NCBI GenBank assembly: GCA_020536535.1
Contig: JAHLWZ010000294.1
Location: 1-44,579 of the forward strand
Source of the DNA: Pelomyxa schiedti
Lineage: Eukaryota; Evosea; Pelobiontida; Pelomyxidae
Direction: 5' to 3'
Length of the DNA: 44,579 bases
Shown here: one piece after another, positions 1-11,423 of the stretch
Layout: each line of letters opens with the position of its first letter
How positions within the stretch are numbered: position 1 is the stretch's first letter
Position numbers and translations under genes: made by a program
The notes under the pieces: generated by a model
Told to the model about the DNA's origin: nothing
Database searches by the model: none
The model's input: the letters and a program-made list of their open reading frames with translations, nothing else

Positions 1-1096
1 AGATCCCACAATTACATCCGCTACCTCGCTGGTCATTTTCAACGGTCCAGGAGCTGGTGGTTATCGCGCTCGTTTCGTTTCGTGGTTATTGCGGTTTGTT
101 GATTTCTAAGAAGCGGAAAAATACAGACGAGAGAAGCGCAGCCGGGTGCTCCCAGTAGCTCTTCTGCCCCACCTGGTTGCGTTGAGTTTCCTTATTGTGG
201 GATGTTCTGGTACATCTGCCCGGCACGTTGTTTGGGTCGACAATGGACAATGCCGTGACGGCGTCGTGACCCACGCACCAGATGAGGTGGTGGGCGGACT
301 GTCGTTTCAACATTGTGGGACCGTTGCAACGGCGACAACTTGGTGCCGAAAAAGACCTGCATGTTGTTGCTTGCAGGGCCTGATCACTGAAGATGATTTT
401 TGTCAAACACAAAGAAAGGGGGATGATACCATCAGGAAGCCAACTGTTCTGCCCTGATGTTGTGCTGCTACTATGCTTCAGTTTGACAGAACCAATGGGG
501 ATCAAGTATTCCTGCACCTGCGGAACACCCACGTAAGTGAGATAATGATCCATGGACGTGGGAATTTCAAGGTTGTTATACACAACCATATTTTATTGAT
601 CTAATCAGAGTTTTGGCAGTTGGGAGATATGGGATCATGCAGGAACTACGATTGCGCAATGAACAGCATTTCCCCGACCGAAAAGCGGAGGGCACTATGT
701 ATAACGAAACAGTCCACTTTCGATTATTATTGGCTCACTGTCCCCCAGTGGAATATCTTGCCCGTAGTTGTTGCAGGAGGCTAGCACCACTTCCACAGTA
801 AGGCAAACACAACCAAATGAGATTGACTCACTGGTCTCAGTTTCGCCTTTGGGGTGACCTTGTGGGATCTGTGTTTTCTGTTTGGGGATTTTGCCACCAC
901 AACAAACATCAAAACCAGCATCATCAGGGCAGTGGTATCCCTGCCCTGGAACAGATTATCTCCTCGTGTTGGCCCGATTCCAAAGCAAGGTGTGATCTCA
1001 CCACTGAAAAATTTCATTATTTATTATACTGGTTACACTACCAGTAGATGCGTTTGGGACAAATTTTCTTTTTCGTTTTTTCGAACCCGAAGGAAG
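1..1096. other. Left-edge region, no confident gene
   Basis: Open frames of 60-167 codons occur on both strands, but none shows a family motif, and the longer ones (86-589 on minus, 146-457 on plus) overlap each other. The plus frame at 146-457 begins with a hydrophobic signal-like stretch but lacks an ATG in frame. The stretch probably holds the 5' flank of the ornithine cyclodeaminase-like gene and possibly unrecognised exons. Confidence 0.4.
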
Positions 1097-2544
1097 ATGA
1101 GGGGACATGTAACGTTTTTGAGCCAGGACGATGTTGTTGGCCTTAAGATATCCATGAGAGATGTACTACGTGTAGTAGAGGAAGGATTCAGGCTAAAAGG
1201 ACTGGGTCAAGTTACCTCGTGCTAGCACATTTTTTCGTTTCTTTTTTCCCCCTGAAACTTATTGCAACCCTGTTTTTTTAAACAGACAGAGATGCCACCA
1301 AAGCCTGGGATTCACCCAAGAAAAGACTGTGCATATTCCTGACTTTATTATATGCCTTATGTAATATTTACCATTCAAGGTTTCATTCATGCCATGCCGG
1401 CACACGTGAGTGGTGGCATGGAAGGTATATTCTTTTTTTTCTGGGGGAGACCAAGGGAATGGCTCTCATTTCTCCTCAGCTTCGGGTGTTAAGTGGGTAA
1501 GTGGCTATCCTTCCAATCCAGCAAGTGGCCTTCCTTACATCAGTGGCTTGTTGGTATATTTTTCATGGCACATATAGTGCAATTTTAGTCATTTCCCTAC
1601 ACTAGATCATGAACGACCCCAGAACCGGGTTACCTGTTGCAGTGATGGATTGTGCGTATGTTACAGCTATGCGAACTGGCGCGAGTGTTGGTTTGGCTGC
1701 TAAATACTGCGCCAGAAAGTATGGGACTTCATGGCTACTCCTTTTTAAAAGAAAATCTAAAGGGATAGTACTACAGTTGGGATTGTTGGTTGTGGAGTAC
1801 AGGCACGGACCAGTCTAACTGCCTTAGTTGAAACTATGCCCCTACTTTCTACTGTCAAGTAGTTTTCCATAAGAAATCACCTTCACGCTAATTAGAATCA
1901 AGATGCTACGACATTCAGCCCAAGGCAATGAGAAACTATATTTTACAAATGAAGTCCCAACACCCTAACCTCACATTTTTGGAGTGCAGCTGTCCTCCTG
2001 ATGCAGCCGTAGGTTCTCATATCATTGTTTCAGCGACCCCAATGTAAGACCCCTCAGTGATACAGGCAATTAAGCCCTTTTAACAATAGAGTGGAGAAAC
2101 CAAGTCCGCTACTTGATGCCCAACACCTAGAACCGGGAGTAACAGTAATTGCACTTGACTATGATGCCACTTTTACCTCCGCCGCCATGAACCACTGTAA
2201 CAAATTCATAGCAGATGATATTGGTCAGCTTCTGGAAACAAAGCAACATGGGCCATACTTTGCCGGTGTACCACCTGTGGACAGAATAGGTGACTTTGGT
2301 CACCTCGTTTGCGGCACAAAACCAGGCCGCGAAACCGATACTGAGAAGCTATTCATGATGTTCCTAGGCATAGCCGTTGATGACATGGTAACAGAACCCA
2401 CTCAAAAATGCCAACAAAAACCACATTGCCTATCCCAGTCTGTTCTATCCCCTGATTCTCCAAAAGGTTACTGGCAAACTCGTTTATGAAAGGGCACTGG
2501 CTACAGGAACTGGAAAGACTCTGAAATTGTACTCACGTCTCTGA
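1097..2544 (+). CDS. Ornithine cyclodeaminase / mu-crystallin family protein
   Basis: NAD(P)-dependent dehydrogenase-type enzyme of the OCD/mu-crystallin family. Members deaminate ornithine to proline or reduce cyclic ketimines, so the substrate here is not determined. Proposed exons are 1097-1210, 1286-1328, 1380-1424, 1480-1553, 1606-1718, 1763-1858, 1903-2043, 2090-2387 and 2467-2544, giving 333 residues, the usual family length. Visible family blocks in order: N-terminal 'FLSQDDVVGL'; 'MPPKPGIHPR' then 'FIHAMPAHVSGG'; 'GVKWVSGYPSNPASGLP'; the signature 'NDPRTGLPVAVMDCAYVTAMRTG'-type segment (read in part); the Rossmann nucleotide-binding motif 'VGIVGCGVQAR'; 'VIALDYDA'; 'GTKPGRE'; and the C-terminal 'LVYERALATGTGK'. 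All introns are 34-87 bp GT-AG except for a weak first donor (GTTACC). The start is the first ATG ahead of the conserved N-terminal block. All catalytic-domain blocks appear present and in frame, so the gene looks functional. Confidence 0.88.
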
Positions 2545-2794
2545 ACACCCCCAGAGATCTAGAAAAAAACAACACAACCAACCAATTTGCCTCTCATCAC
2601 CCCGTACGAAACTTTTTCGGCACGTCCAATATCAGAAAAAAAAACTTGTGCAAAGGAAAGATCGTCGGAAAGAGATTGCAAACCACACTTCGTTGATCCC
2701 TGCAGATCTGGTGTTGTAACCTCCACCGGTGGCTGTGTGGCTCTGTAACGGACGTCCGGACGAACACTTGTACGCTGGCCAGGCAACGTAAAAA

Positions 2795-5544
2795 ATGAAG
2801 TATGGGATCACGTCGCCGTTGGCTTTACGATATCTTCTGGCCATTGTCTGCGCCGGGGGTGTTTTGTTTATTGTGGGATTTCTCGGCGGCCTTGGACTGC
2901 AGGAATTTGGCCACAGGATGGTTAAAAACACGCTGGTTATTTCCAGCAACGAAAGCACTGGGTTGGTCTTTCTTTTCTTCCTTCGTAATGTTTGTGTATA
3001 TTTATTTACGTTTGACACTTTCGTAGGTACGACAATTGGGTTAGCGAGGAATACAAAAATGACGAAGGGTTATTGATGGAAATGTACTTCTGGAATATGA
3101 CAAACCCTCAGGCTGTTTTGGCTGGCGGTGTTCCCCACTACAACGAAACAGGTTCAGTACAGAAATGTGATCAATTTTGTGCCAAGTTTTTCTCCTTCAG
3201 GTCCTTATTTGTGGAGGACATATGATCGTGCTCTCAACCCTGAGTGGAATGACAATCGCACTGAAGTCACTTATGTTCAAAGGCTGTACAACAAATACGT
3301 TGGAACCGAAAACATATCCAACATTAAAATTACCTTGATGAACCCATTTTACATGGCAACCATCATCACAGCTGGAGGTGAACAGGCATTGCTAATAAGA
3401 TTTACAGCTCCGGCTCTAACACAAATTGTGGCCAATCTCCGAGTGAGTCACGTTCTTCTTAGTTGTTTGAGTATTTAAACTTAAACAGGGAGCTCAATTC
3501 CAGCTGCAATCTTCTGCAGGTGCAACAGCCAACATGTTGCCTCTTGAGAGGCAAGGTTTTACTTCCAAAATGGGAGCCACAGCGTTCATGGCGATGTGGG
3601 CAAACGCGACATCTGATTATCCTGGTGTCCATCCTGGGATGCGTGTAAGTACTGCGGGTTATCCTTCAAATATCACCTATCCTCAGGTATGCAACAATTT
3701 TTACGGTATTGCGGTTTTTTAACCTTCAAAAGGCCCTTCAACTTTGGAACTGTACACTGGCCTATTCCTTTTGCAACAAAGTTATGAACCAAGGAGTGTT
3801 TCTATGGGTTGCTGCTGCACGCAACGTGACTGCATCTGCCATGGCTCTCAAGGCCCTCACCGGTCTTTCTACTGTTCAGGTCTCACTTGTAGCCCAGTGG
3901 GTTGAAAATTATCGTGTCACCATAGCCCTGCCAACAATAATGACAAAGTTCAATCTCACTGATCCTGCCGATATTGGGTGAGCTTGATTGCATTTGCAAA
4001 AAATATTAACTTCATTTGGAAACCAGAAATGTACAATGGGGAACAGGGCAAATTCTCGGTGGAAACAGTGTAGCTGACTCAACCACACTTCCTGGCATTC
4101 CTGAGCTGGCTGTGTTCGCCAAGCGCGCTCTGAACGTCACTGTTGCATTGACAAACACTCAGGTAAACCTTTTTTTTCTCACGGGAACAAGTCTGACTTG
4201 GGAAAAAAAGGAATACAACCTCTTGTTGGGTCCCTCTAGGATCACCCTTGCTCCCAACCTTGGTGCTTTTCTCACTCTTGCTAAGAGTGGAGATGTTACC
4301 ACCATTCAAACTAGATGGGGCATTCCTCCCCAGGTGGTGGCTCCTCTCAGCCAGTATATAAACCAAGTGACCGTCAAATGGGTCATGCCCACATTGCAAG
4401 CCTGTTTTGCTAAGTTGTATCCTAAGTTGAGTTTGTTTGAATTAATACTCAAGTAGGGGTGGAGGACTTATATCCACTCGTACAGTTGAGCAATGGATGA
4501 ATGCTACTGACAATGGGCAACCATGGCCGGATCCTCTATTGGCTTTATTAGGAGTTACACCCAACAGTCGACAGTTGATTGTTAATGATTTCAACAACGA
4601 AATGGCAATCACCAGAAATCAAACGTCTGTCAGTTACACACCATTCTTTCTTACCTTTCCACAGGTTTACAAAAAGAACTGGTTTCAAAAATATTACTGA
4701 AGTTTTTTGGGTAGACCAGAGATGTTCTTCCTCCTACTGGAGTTGGGCAGAACCAGTTCGAATTGAGGGATATGATGGGACTCGTGTTCCCCCATTCAAC
4801 AGCAAAGCGTCTCTTCCTCAGTCTTACCTATTTTGGAATGAAGATATGAAGAGACCCTACACTGTCAAGTTTCACAACTGGTCAATGGTACAAGGCCTTA
4901 ACTGCTCTACATATCAACCCATTGGAGAAGCCAAACTGATAAATCCATTGTACTGGAATTATTACTCGGTAGGTATTTTAGACCAGTATTTTTGTAGCGC
5001 TGCTAACCGTCCAAGGGAATCTCCAATGTGAGTGCATTGAATAAGGGAGCGCCTTTATTTTCTTCATTCCCGCATCTTACAGCCGGCGGCGAATACTGGA
5101 TGAACAACTTCACCTCAAATATGTGCCCAGATCCTGACCAATACACGGTAAAATATTTATTACTATGGAGTATCACTAAACTCTGAACAGACCACTTTCT
5201 GGATTGACCCCTATTCGGGGATGACTGTGAAGGCCAGCACTCTCACACAAGTCAATCTTATCCTGACACCACAGCAAGGGCCGCTGTTTCAGCCAATCAA
5301 TACACTTGTGCGGAGGAACGCGCTGTATCCTCTCTTCTGGTCCCGCAAATCCGCCACAGCGGCCGAGGACAAAACAGACAAACTAGCAATGCTAGCAAAC
5401 GCTGATGATGCAGGCAGTGTCTTCATTGTTGTTGTTACAATTATTGGAGCTCTGGTTCTTGCTGCAGGCTCAACACTCCTCATAGTGTGGGGTATTTCAC
5501 AATACAACGAGTCTCTTATGCCGGATGAAATGTTTGATGCCTAA
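2795..5544 (+). CDS. CD36 / LIMP-2 (scavenger receptor B) family membrane protein
   Basis: Two-pass lipid- or ligand-binding receptor of the CD36 family, expected at the plasma membrane or lysosome, as LmpA proteins are in Dictyostelium. Proposed exons: 2795-2961, 3027-3151, 3201-3442, 3489-3686, 3733-3977, 4027-4162, 4286-4416, 4457-4624, 4665-4968, 5016-5147, 5191-5544; 733 residues. The N-terminal membrane segment ('LLAIVCAGGVLFIVGFLGG') and a C-terminal one ('VFIVVVTIIGALVLAAG') bracket a large lumenal domain with many N-x-S/T sites. Family motifs: 'YFWNMTNPQAVLAGG', 'TGPYLWR', 'QWGTGQ', 'TRTVEQW', 'GYDGTRVPPF', 'GAPLFSSFPHL' and 'DPYSGM..KA'. The protein is longer than metazoan CD36 (about 470 residues) and closer in length to amoebozoan LmpA. 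The boundaries of exon 7 (4286-4416) are the least certain: the nearer acceptor at 4239 would break the frame. The C-terminal tail 'NESLMPDEMFDA' is short and acidic. Confidence 0.9.
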
Positions 5545-5683
5545 TGCCCCTGTCTGTGTTGAAACCTATGCACCCTTCCTTATCCCCTATTTATTTTAGA
5601 AAAACAAAAAAATCGACATAAATTTTCATGTATTTCTTCTGGTTTTTTCCTTTTTCTTTTTGGCAATAACACTAAAAATAATA

Positions 5684-7552
5684 CTAGGGTGACGAGGAAG
5701 AAGAAGGCGAATAAGGTGTTGCTGAAGGAGTGGACCCCGATGTTGTTGAGGTGGAATTCGTAGTGCGGTTTGTTGGTTGTTGGTGATGGGATTGCGTGGC
5801 GGCTACGTGCGAGTGTGGTGTTGTGGAAACAGAAGTGGTGACAGTAGTGCTAGGTACTACGGGGCGTTGGAATGGCTGTTGTGGTTGCTGTGGATGTTGA
5901 CGTGGTTGTTGAGGTGGTGGCTGCTGCTGTTGTTGTGGCACCTGTGGCGGCAGCAGCTGTGGTTGTACTGGGTGTTGTTGTGTTCTTGGGTGGGGTTGGT
6001 AGAGGGCCGGGTTGTAGGGGTAGTGATGCCCGCCCCTTCTCGGGGGAGGGGTCAGGGGCGGGTACATGGCGCCGTAGATGGGTGGAAAGAAAATGGGTGT
6101 CCCTGGGGGGATTGCCATTCCAAATTGCTGTGGTAGCAGCTGGACTGTGGGCGGGAACTGTGGAGGAAACGCTACCGCGGCTTGCGGCCCTTGTGGGAGG
6201 CTGATGAATTGAGGTGGTAGTTGTGGTGTGGCAAGTTGTGGTGTGACAAGTTGAGGTGGTGTGACGGTGACGGGTGCGGGGGTAGGTTTGCTTATTTGTG
6301 AGGGATGGGGGAGTGGTGAATGGGAATGGGAATGTGAATGTGAATGTGTTGATGGAGGAGTATGTGGTGACCCTGTCTTCAGTGGCTGCAGAGAAGCAGA
6401 GGACACTGGAATGCTTGAAGGTGAGGCGTTTCCAACCGATCTTGATTGTCTCACTTCAGGTTCGGGTGGGGGAGGCCGCTCTGGGGAAGAAGGTTCATTC
6501 GAGTCAGCTGTGGTTGAGTTCCATAGTATATCAAATTCGGATAAAGACCCGTCCTTTCTCAAAGCCTCCTCTAGCCTTCGTTTTTTTGACTTTTAAAGGT
6601 TTAGAGTACAATTTGGGTATTTACAAATACCAACCTCTCTACGATATTCTTCAATCTTGCGCTGGACTTCCTCCTCCTCTTTCCGTTTGCGCCGTCTGAT
6701 CTCATGTGGAGATAACATTTTACTTGCGGGTGTATTGTTGTGCCTCAAGGAGCACTTGCAAGCAAGGTGATAACGGAATTGCCGTAGATCATCTGACGTG
6801 TATACCATACTTTCTTTCCACACCGAGAGGATCTTTGTTTGAGAATAAAAGTTAACATAATTCAAACTCAAGTGAAATTTGTACTAACTTTTGTCAAATT
6901 TGTGTCATCCAAGGGAAATTCATGTATTACATCAACCATTCCAGCAGCAATAACCTCCCGAAAGGCACGAAGGTTTTTTCTATGGGATGTCTTGCTTATG
7001 CAGTCGATAATATATAAAAGTGCCAGCTTTTTCTCGTAGTCCTCATGCTGTATCCATTTGATTTCTTTTTCATTATTTTTTTTTTAAAAAAAGAGGAGCA
7101 GCGAAACATACATCTCTGAGAGTCTCCAGCAAAAAGTCGAATAGCACTTTCGCCACGTCAGAGTGTTCGAGCGCAAAGGTAGTAGCGTTCAAAATGACCT
7201 CCTTCGAGCACGACAGATTGGACAGGACCTCGGCCCACTCCTTCCTCTCAGACTCCCCCTTCACGAATTTCGGCGCCCCATAATCCCCGCCCTCGGCGCT
7301 CGCGGTCGTGGCGTTGGTGCTACTGGCAATGGTGCTGCTGCTGGCACCGACACTGCTGGCGGCTCCAGAACCAACACCGGGGGTTGTTGCAGCCGCGCCC
7401 GTGACGTAATCGGCGCGATAACCGACGCGCGAGGACGACTCGTCGTCGGCAGGGCGTGGGGGGTATCGTGGGGCGCCGTTGTCGCTGTTTATCGTCGGCG
7501 CCGAGGAAGACGACGACGCAGATCCCGTGTGTTCTTGTTGTTGGTCGCTCAT
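5684..7552 (-). CDS. CID (RPR)-domain protein with Gln/Pro-rich C-terminal tail
   Basis: Likely nuclear protein that binds the RNA polymerase II C-terminal domain through a CID, as SCAF, RPRD and CHERP proteins do. Exons on the minus strand: 7552-7112, 7047-6889, 6832-6635 and 6589-5684; 567 residues. Residues 1-95 are low-complexity Ser/Ala/Gly-rich, encoded in GC-rich DNA. The CID follows at about residues 95-250, with 'LSNLSCSKEVILNAT', 'KLALLYIIDCISKTSHRKNL', 'AFREVI' and 'ILSVWKESMVY'. A basic/acidic helix ('RRRKRKEEEEVQRKIEEY') comes next, then a tail of about 300 residues rich in Pro, Gln, Ser and Thr, including a (HS)n run. All four exons join in frame with GT-AG introns of 45-64 bp. 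No SURP, RRM or G-patch was seen, so it is not a direct CHERP or U2SURP equivalent. The domain call is firm; the precise orthology is open. Confidence 0.8.
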
Positions 7553-8024
7553 TTTTTTTCCTTCCGCAGATTAGAAAGTCATCAGGGAGGGTCCTGTAGA
7601 GTGGGCACACACCTTCGTATTATAATAAGATGGTCACGCCCAATGCCCAATGTAGAACCGAAACAAAAAACTCCTGGAAGTTCTCAACAAGCAGAAGCCA
7701 ATCACAAAAAGACAACCAGCAACGGCTTTTTTGTAATCATCAACAATGTTTTGAAACAGGGGTGAGGTTGTGCCAAGGAAACAGAGCGCGCGACCAAATG
7801 ATGGCGTTGGCTGTGGCGGCTACGTCACAAAGATGCAGTGTGCGCTCCTCAACCAGGATTATGGGTGCTTACCTCCAGTGTTTGTCGTTGGAAAGATGGT
7901 GGTGGAATTGTGGGCCATGGTTTTCCTGAGACTTTGGGGAAAATTGTCTGAAGTGTTTTGTTTTTCAAGCCTTTAATGCTGCGAATATTGCCGATGGATG
8001 TAGTGATATCAAAATCAAGTCCAC
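7553..8024. promoter_or_regulatory. Intergenic region between the CID gene and the transposase-like gene
   Basis: These 472 bp lie between the start of the minus-strand CID gene and the first usable ATG of the DDE gene. A plus-strand open frame from an ATG at 7630 shows no recognisable motif and could be an untranslated leader or an upstream exon. No terminal inverted repeat or TA duplication could be identified by eye. Confidence 0.3.
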
Positions 8025-9363
8025 ATGCGGCGATCGTCACAGCCAGCGACAATGTTACATTTCATGGGCAACGCAACTTTCACACATTGGCACAGGCATT
8101 CCTTGAAACGTGTCGGCAGGCAATTCCGGTTTGATCCTTTGAACTTGTTGCTAGAAGGTGCTGGCCACAAAGAGCTGGAGGAGCGGTGTGATTTGTCCCA
8201 CAGTTATGCCCTTTCTCTGTGGAAGTTATACCACAACGAAGGAAAAGACGCTGCTGCCGAAAAATTACACAGGTCCTTCTCGCAGCACTTTAAACCCAAG
8301 TAAGTAACTCTAACTGCCCCAACACTGCCATTTTTTTCACTCTTGCAGCGAAGAACTTTAGGGTATGCACTTTTCTACAGCACTACTGTGGGAAAGTTCT
8401 AGGGAGACCAAAGGCGTTATCGTACTTGGCCTCTGACAACCTTAACGAGGTTATAACACCTAGAGATATCTCCAAAGTATTGCTTGTGTAATTTCGAGGA
8501 ACATTTCGCATTTATTACCCCCTAACAGCCTCGTAGGGAATTTTCTTGCTTAAGTTGTCCAAGAAGGTTAAAAGTGCAACCCCAGGTTTATCAGTTGCTG
8601 TGGAACAGTATCAATACCACCTAGAGCTGAAATCTGTTGTCTGGAGGGCAGAACAAATTGTTTTTACAGATGAGAAAACATTTGATTCTGGTGATATTAC
8701 CAAGAGGTTGGAGGAATGAATTATTATTATTATTTATTTGTTAATTAAAAAACAGAATGGGAAATTATGGCTACTCTCCAATAAATGAGCGACTTCCCAC
8801 AACAGCCCGGCTTGTGCATCTCCCTGTTCCAAAATATGGCCAGGTACTGCCAATCATCTATTATCTTCTTGTATTCATATTAATTTAGATCAAAGTCATT
8901 GCAGCCATAGGAGTTGTGCAGCCTGGGCCTATGCTAGACGGAAGCGTCGGAGATATTGGAGCCATAGCTTTTTTCTTTCAAAAGGCCGGCTGGAAAAGGA
9001 AGAGAAAGTCCAGTTTTATACCCATGTGTTACCTTGTCATCTGTCCCCACATCCTGGTAACTTCAACATCATCCATGATGTCTACTCACTTTTCCTTAGG
9101 TGGTATTAGATAATATGCCCCAGCACAGACAACAAACACCAGAGATTGCTTCTGCAATATCGGCAGCTGGAAGCTTTATTGCATGGAATCCCCCCCGGTC
9201 CCCAGACCTAAATTTAATTGAGAAGTTCAGGGATGTGGTTTCAAGTCGAATCACACAGCTGCACTTGGAATTACTGACAGGTCCTACTTGGTTCTACTTC
9301 ATTCATGATCTAACTTTGCCGGGAACAGGTAAGTATAGAGTGCGGCGATGTGCTCAATACTAG
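8025..9363 (+). CDS. Tc1/mariner-type (DDE_3) transposase-like protein, spliced, no disruption seen
   Basis: DDE-superfamily recombinase that would cut and rejoin DNA at terminal repeats. Proposed exons: 8025-8299, 8362-8476, 8537-8706, 8756-8843, 8889-9056 and 9100-9363; 359 residues, a normal transposase length. The N-terminal helix-turn-helix-like region ('HKELEERCDLSHSYALSLW') is followed by 'GRPKALSYL' of the second HTH. The catalytic core has the first Asp in 'IVFTDEKTF', the second in 'VVLDNMPQH' about 100 residues later, and the third acidic residue in 'RSPDLNLIE', 36 residues after the second Asp. Every exon is open and all phases match, although five introns interrupt it; none is near a multiple of a transposon motif. 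Two in-frame ATGs (8025, 8052) are possible starts. A strong donor at 9330 (CAG|GTAAGT) allows an alternative last exon beginning near 9584. The gene could be a young element or a domesticated one. Confidence 0.75.
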
Positions 9364-10561
9364 CCGGGAAAGGTGAATCTACAACTGTAGACCACAGTTT
9401 GTTGCGAAGATCTGACAGCTTCTGATGCATGGTCTTCTCCACTGATCGAGAGTGTGCCATGGTTTTTCTGAAAGTGGGAGACACAGACAGGTGTTCCTGA
9501 CATTCCATTCTATTTGTTTTTGCTAGTCGGGTACGATTTAGCTTTTTATTTCATGTTTTTGTTTGGTTTTCACATCAACACAGGTATGAGGATAATGACG
9601 AGAAAGTGGAGAGCAGTACATCGACATTTGAGTTTTTAAGTCCTCACACCAACATAGGGCCATCCTGGCAGCAACTCTGTCAGACTTTAATGGACCAGGC
9701 CGGAACTACTGCATGTATCTTCTCCGATTTGGACCTGGCAATCTACCCCATGGTTGTCCTATCACTCTCTACACCCTGACCAAGCCTCCATCCAGGACAT
9801 TGGTTCATGAATGGAGATGGAGGAGTATGGAGTAGAAGTACAAAAACCTTGTCATAGTGAAGAGTCAGTGGCACAACCCCCTTCGGTGGATTCAGTGTTT
9901 GAGGTTGTCTGTGAAAAAGTTATCAGAAGGGTGGTGACAGGCTGAGCATTCCAGCACACAAGAATTTTCAACATTGAAAACTGTGGGAATGAGAATGGGG
10001 CAAAGAGGATTCCTTAAGGAAGAAGCAATCTGAATCTGTTGGGAATTCAGCTGGTTTCTGAGAAGTACAGCTTTTTTCCTCCAATTGTCAAGACTCTAAC
10101 ATTGCTATAGTGGGCAGTGGGGAGTATGATGTGACTTCGATTAACATAGATATAATTTCACTTGGTCTATCCGGAATTACACTAGGCAAATAACATACTC
10201 AAACTATTTCCAGAGGGACAGCATTGCTTGAGGCCCCGATGTGATACGCAAGTGATACACAAGCTATTCATTGATAGATGGCGGCCACACTACTACGAAG
10301 CTGCATTGAATGCACCCAGCACATACATAGCCAGTCCAGTGCAAAAACTTCAAGGAGTGGAAGATGGTGATGGACTATTCATCCTTCCATGTGCTCCCAG
10401 GACCCCTGGCTCTGGCTATACATGCTGCCCCAGCACAGCAATACACCTTCCACACCTAAGGGAACAAAAAAAAAAAAGGAAATAAAAAACCCAGCACAGA
10501 TTGGAACAACCCAAACCAGGGCCTGGGAACAGCACCAATTTGTGGAGACCTCCGCTTGATC
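9364..10561. other. 1.2-kb stretch without an assigned gene
   Basis: Short open frames occur, for example 9585-9770 and 10228-10485 on plus and 9299-9508 on minus, without recognisable motifs. The region should hold either the 3' end of the transposase-like element or the missing N-terminal exons of the downstream ureide-permease-like gene. I could not build either with convincing membrane segments. A poly-A run lies at 10465-10478. Confidence 0.35.
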
Positions 10562-11365
10562 ATGGGGGGTGTGGCACTGGCCCTGTGTGCCCTTGCATTC
10601 TCTGGCCTCATGCACTTTGTCAAATCCCGCGATCAGAACCGCAGCGCCCCGGCAAATTCAGCAGCATTTGTTGAACTTGCAGACATAAATGAGGCAAATA
10701 CCGCAAAGGATCCAAAGGATGCAGACCCAGCAGACACAAAAGGCACCGACAAGGAGGGCATCAATGACTCAAACGACAAGGTGGACGATCCGAAACAAGC
10801 GAGTGTGAAGGAACAAAGTGGCTGCTTGCATGCCGTCCTTTTCAAACACAGGACCGCAGCTGGTGCAGTGGTATCAATAATGACTGGGCTCATATATTCC
10901 GGCTGGTCGCCATTGTGCTCCCTTGCTCTACGCGATGAAAACCACAAACTGGATCCGTACACCCTTCAGTTTGTGTTCGCAATCGGAATGACTTTTGTTG
11001 GCATTTTCACGACGGGGTCATTTGCCCTGTGGAACCTGACAGGAACCACCACCACCGCCGCCACCGCAAAGGAACGGCTCAATTGGAACGTCTACAAGAA
11101 AACACCTCCTCTTGGGCACTTGGCTTCGTTGTTGGGTGGAATGACTCTCCAACTGGGATATTTGCTCATCTTCATTGCCGGCTCTCAGGTTGGGATGGCT
11201 GTCTCTTTTGCCATTGGTGGATGCAGCCCTCTGGTGGGAACTTCTTGGGGCCTCGTTTTCAGGGAATTCAAGGGAACTTCTTGGAGAGTGAAGGCTTTAT
11301 TGTGTGGTGTGATTCTTCTCTATTGCGCAGCAATTGCTTGCATTGCGTGTGCTGGTGTGGTGTGA
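10562..11365 (+). CDS. Ureide permease (UPS)-like transporter, C-terminal half
   Basis: Membrane transporter of the UPS family, part of the drug/metabolite transporter group; plant members carry allantoin and related ureides, but the substrate here is unknown. The open frame is intronless and covers 267 residues from the ATG at 10562. It starts with a membrane helix equivalent to UPS helix 5 ('GGVALALCALAFSGLMHF'), followed by a charged cytoplasmic loop of about 75 residues rich in Asp and Lys. Five further helices follow, including 'SIMTGLIYSGWSPLCSLAL' and the family-typical end 'GGCSPLVGTSWGLVFREFKG' (compare 'ALPLVSTFWGxxxFGEY' in UPS). The first four or so helices of a normal ten-helix protein are not visible upstream, so the gene is truncated or its 5' exons were not found. 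It is convergent with the minus-strand membrane gene ending at 11424, leaving 58 bp between them. Confidence 0.65.
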   Translation: MGGVALALCALAFSGLMHFVKSRDQNRSAPANSAAFVELADINEANTAKDPKDADPADTKGTDKEGINDSNDKVDDPKQASVKEQSGCLHAVLFKHRTAAGAVVSIMTGLIYSGWSPLCSLALRDENHKLDPYTLQFVFAIGMTFVGIFTTGSFALWNLTGTTTTAATAKERLNWNVYKKTPPLGHLASLLGGMTLQLGYLLIFIAGSQVGMAVSFAIGGCSPLVGTSWGLVFREFKGTSWRVKALLCGVILLYCAAIACIACAGVV

Positions 11366-11423
11366 AGAAACACCCCCCAAAAAAAAAACTTGGGTTACTT
11401 TTCCAAGGTGACCCTAAAAATTA

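Noticed and set aside
86-589. 167-codon minus frame and overlapping 103-codon plus frame at the left edge
   Set aside because: They overlap on opposite strands, have no family motif, and the plus frame has no ATG; neither can be supported over the other.
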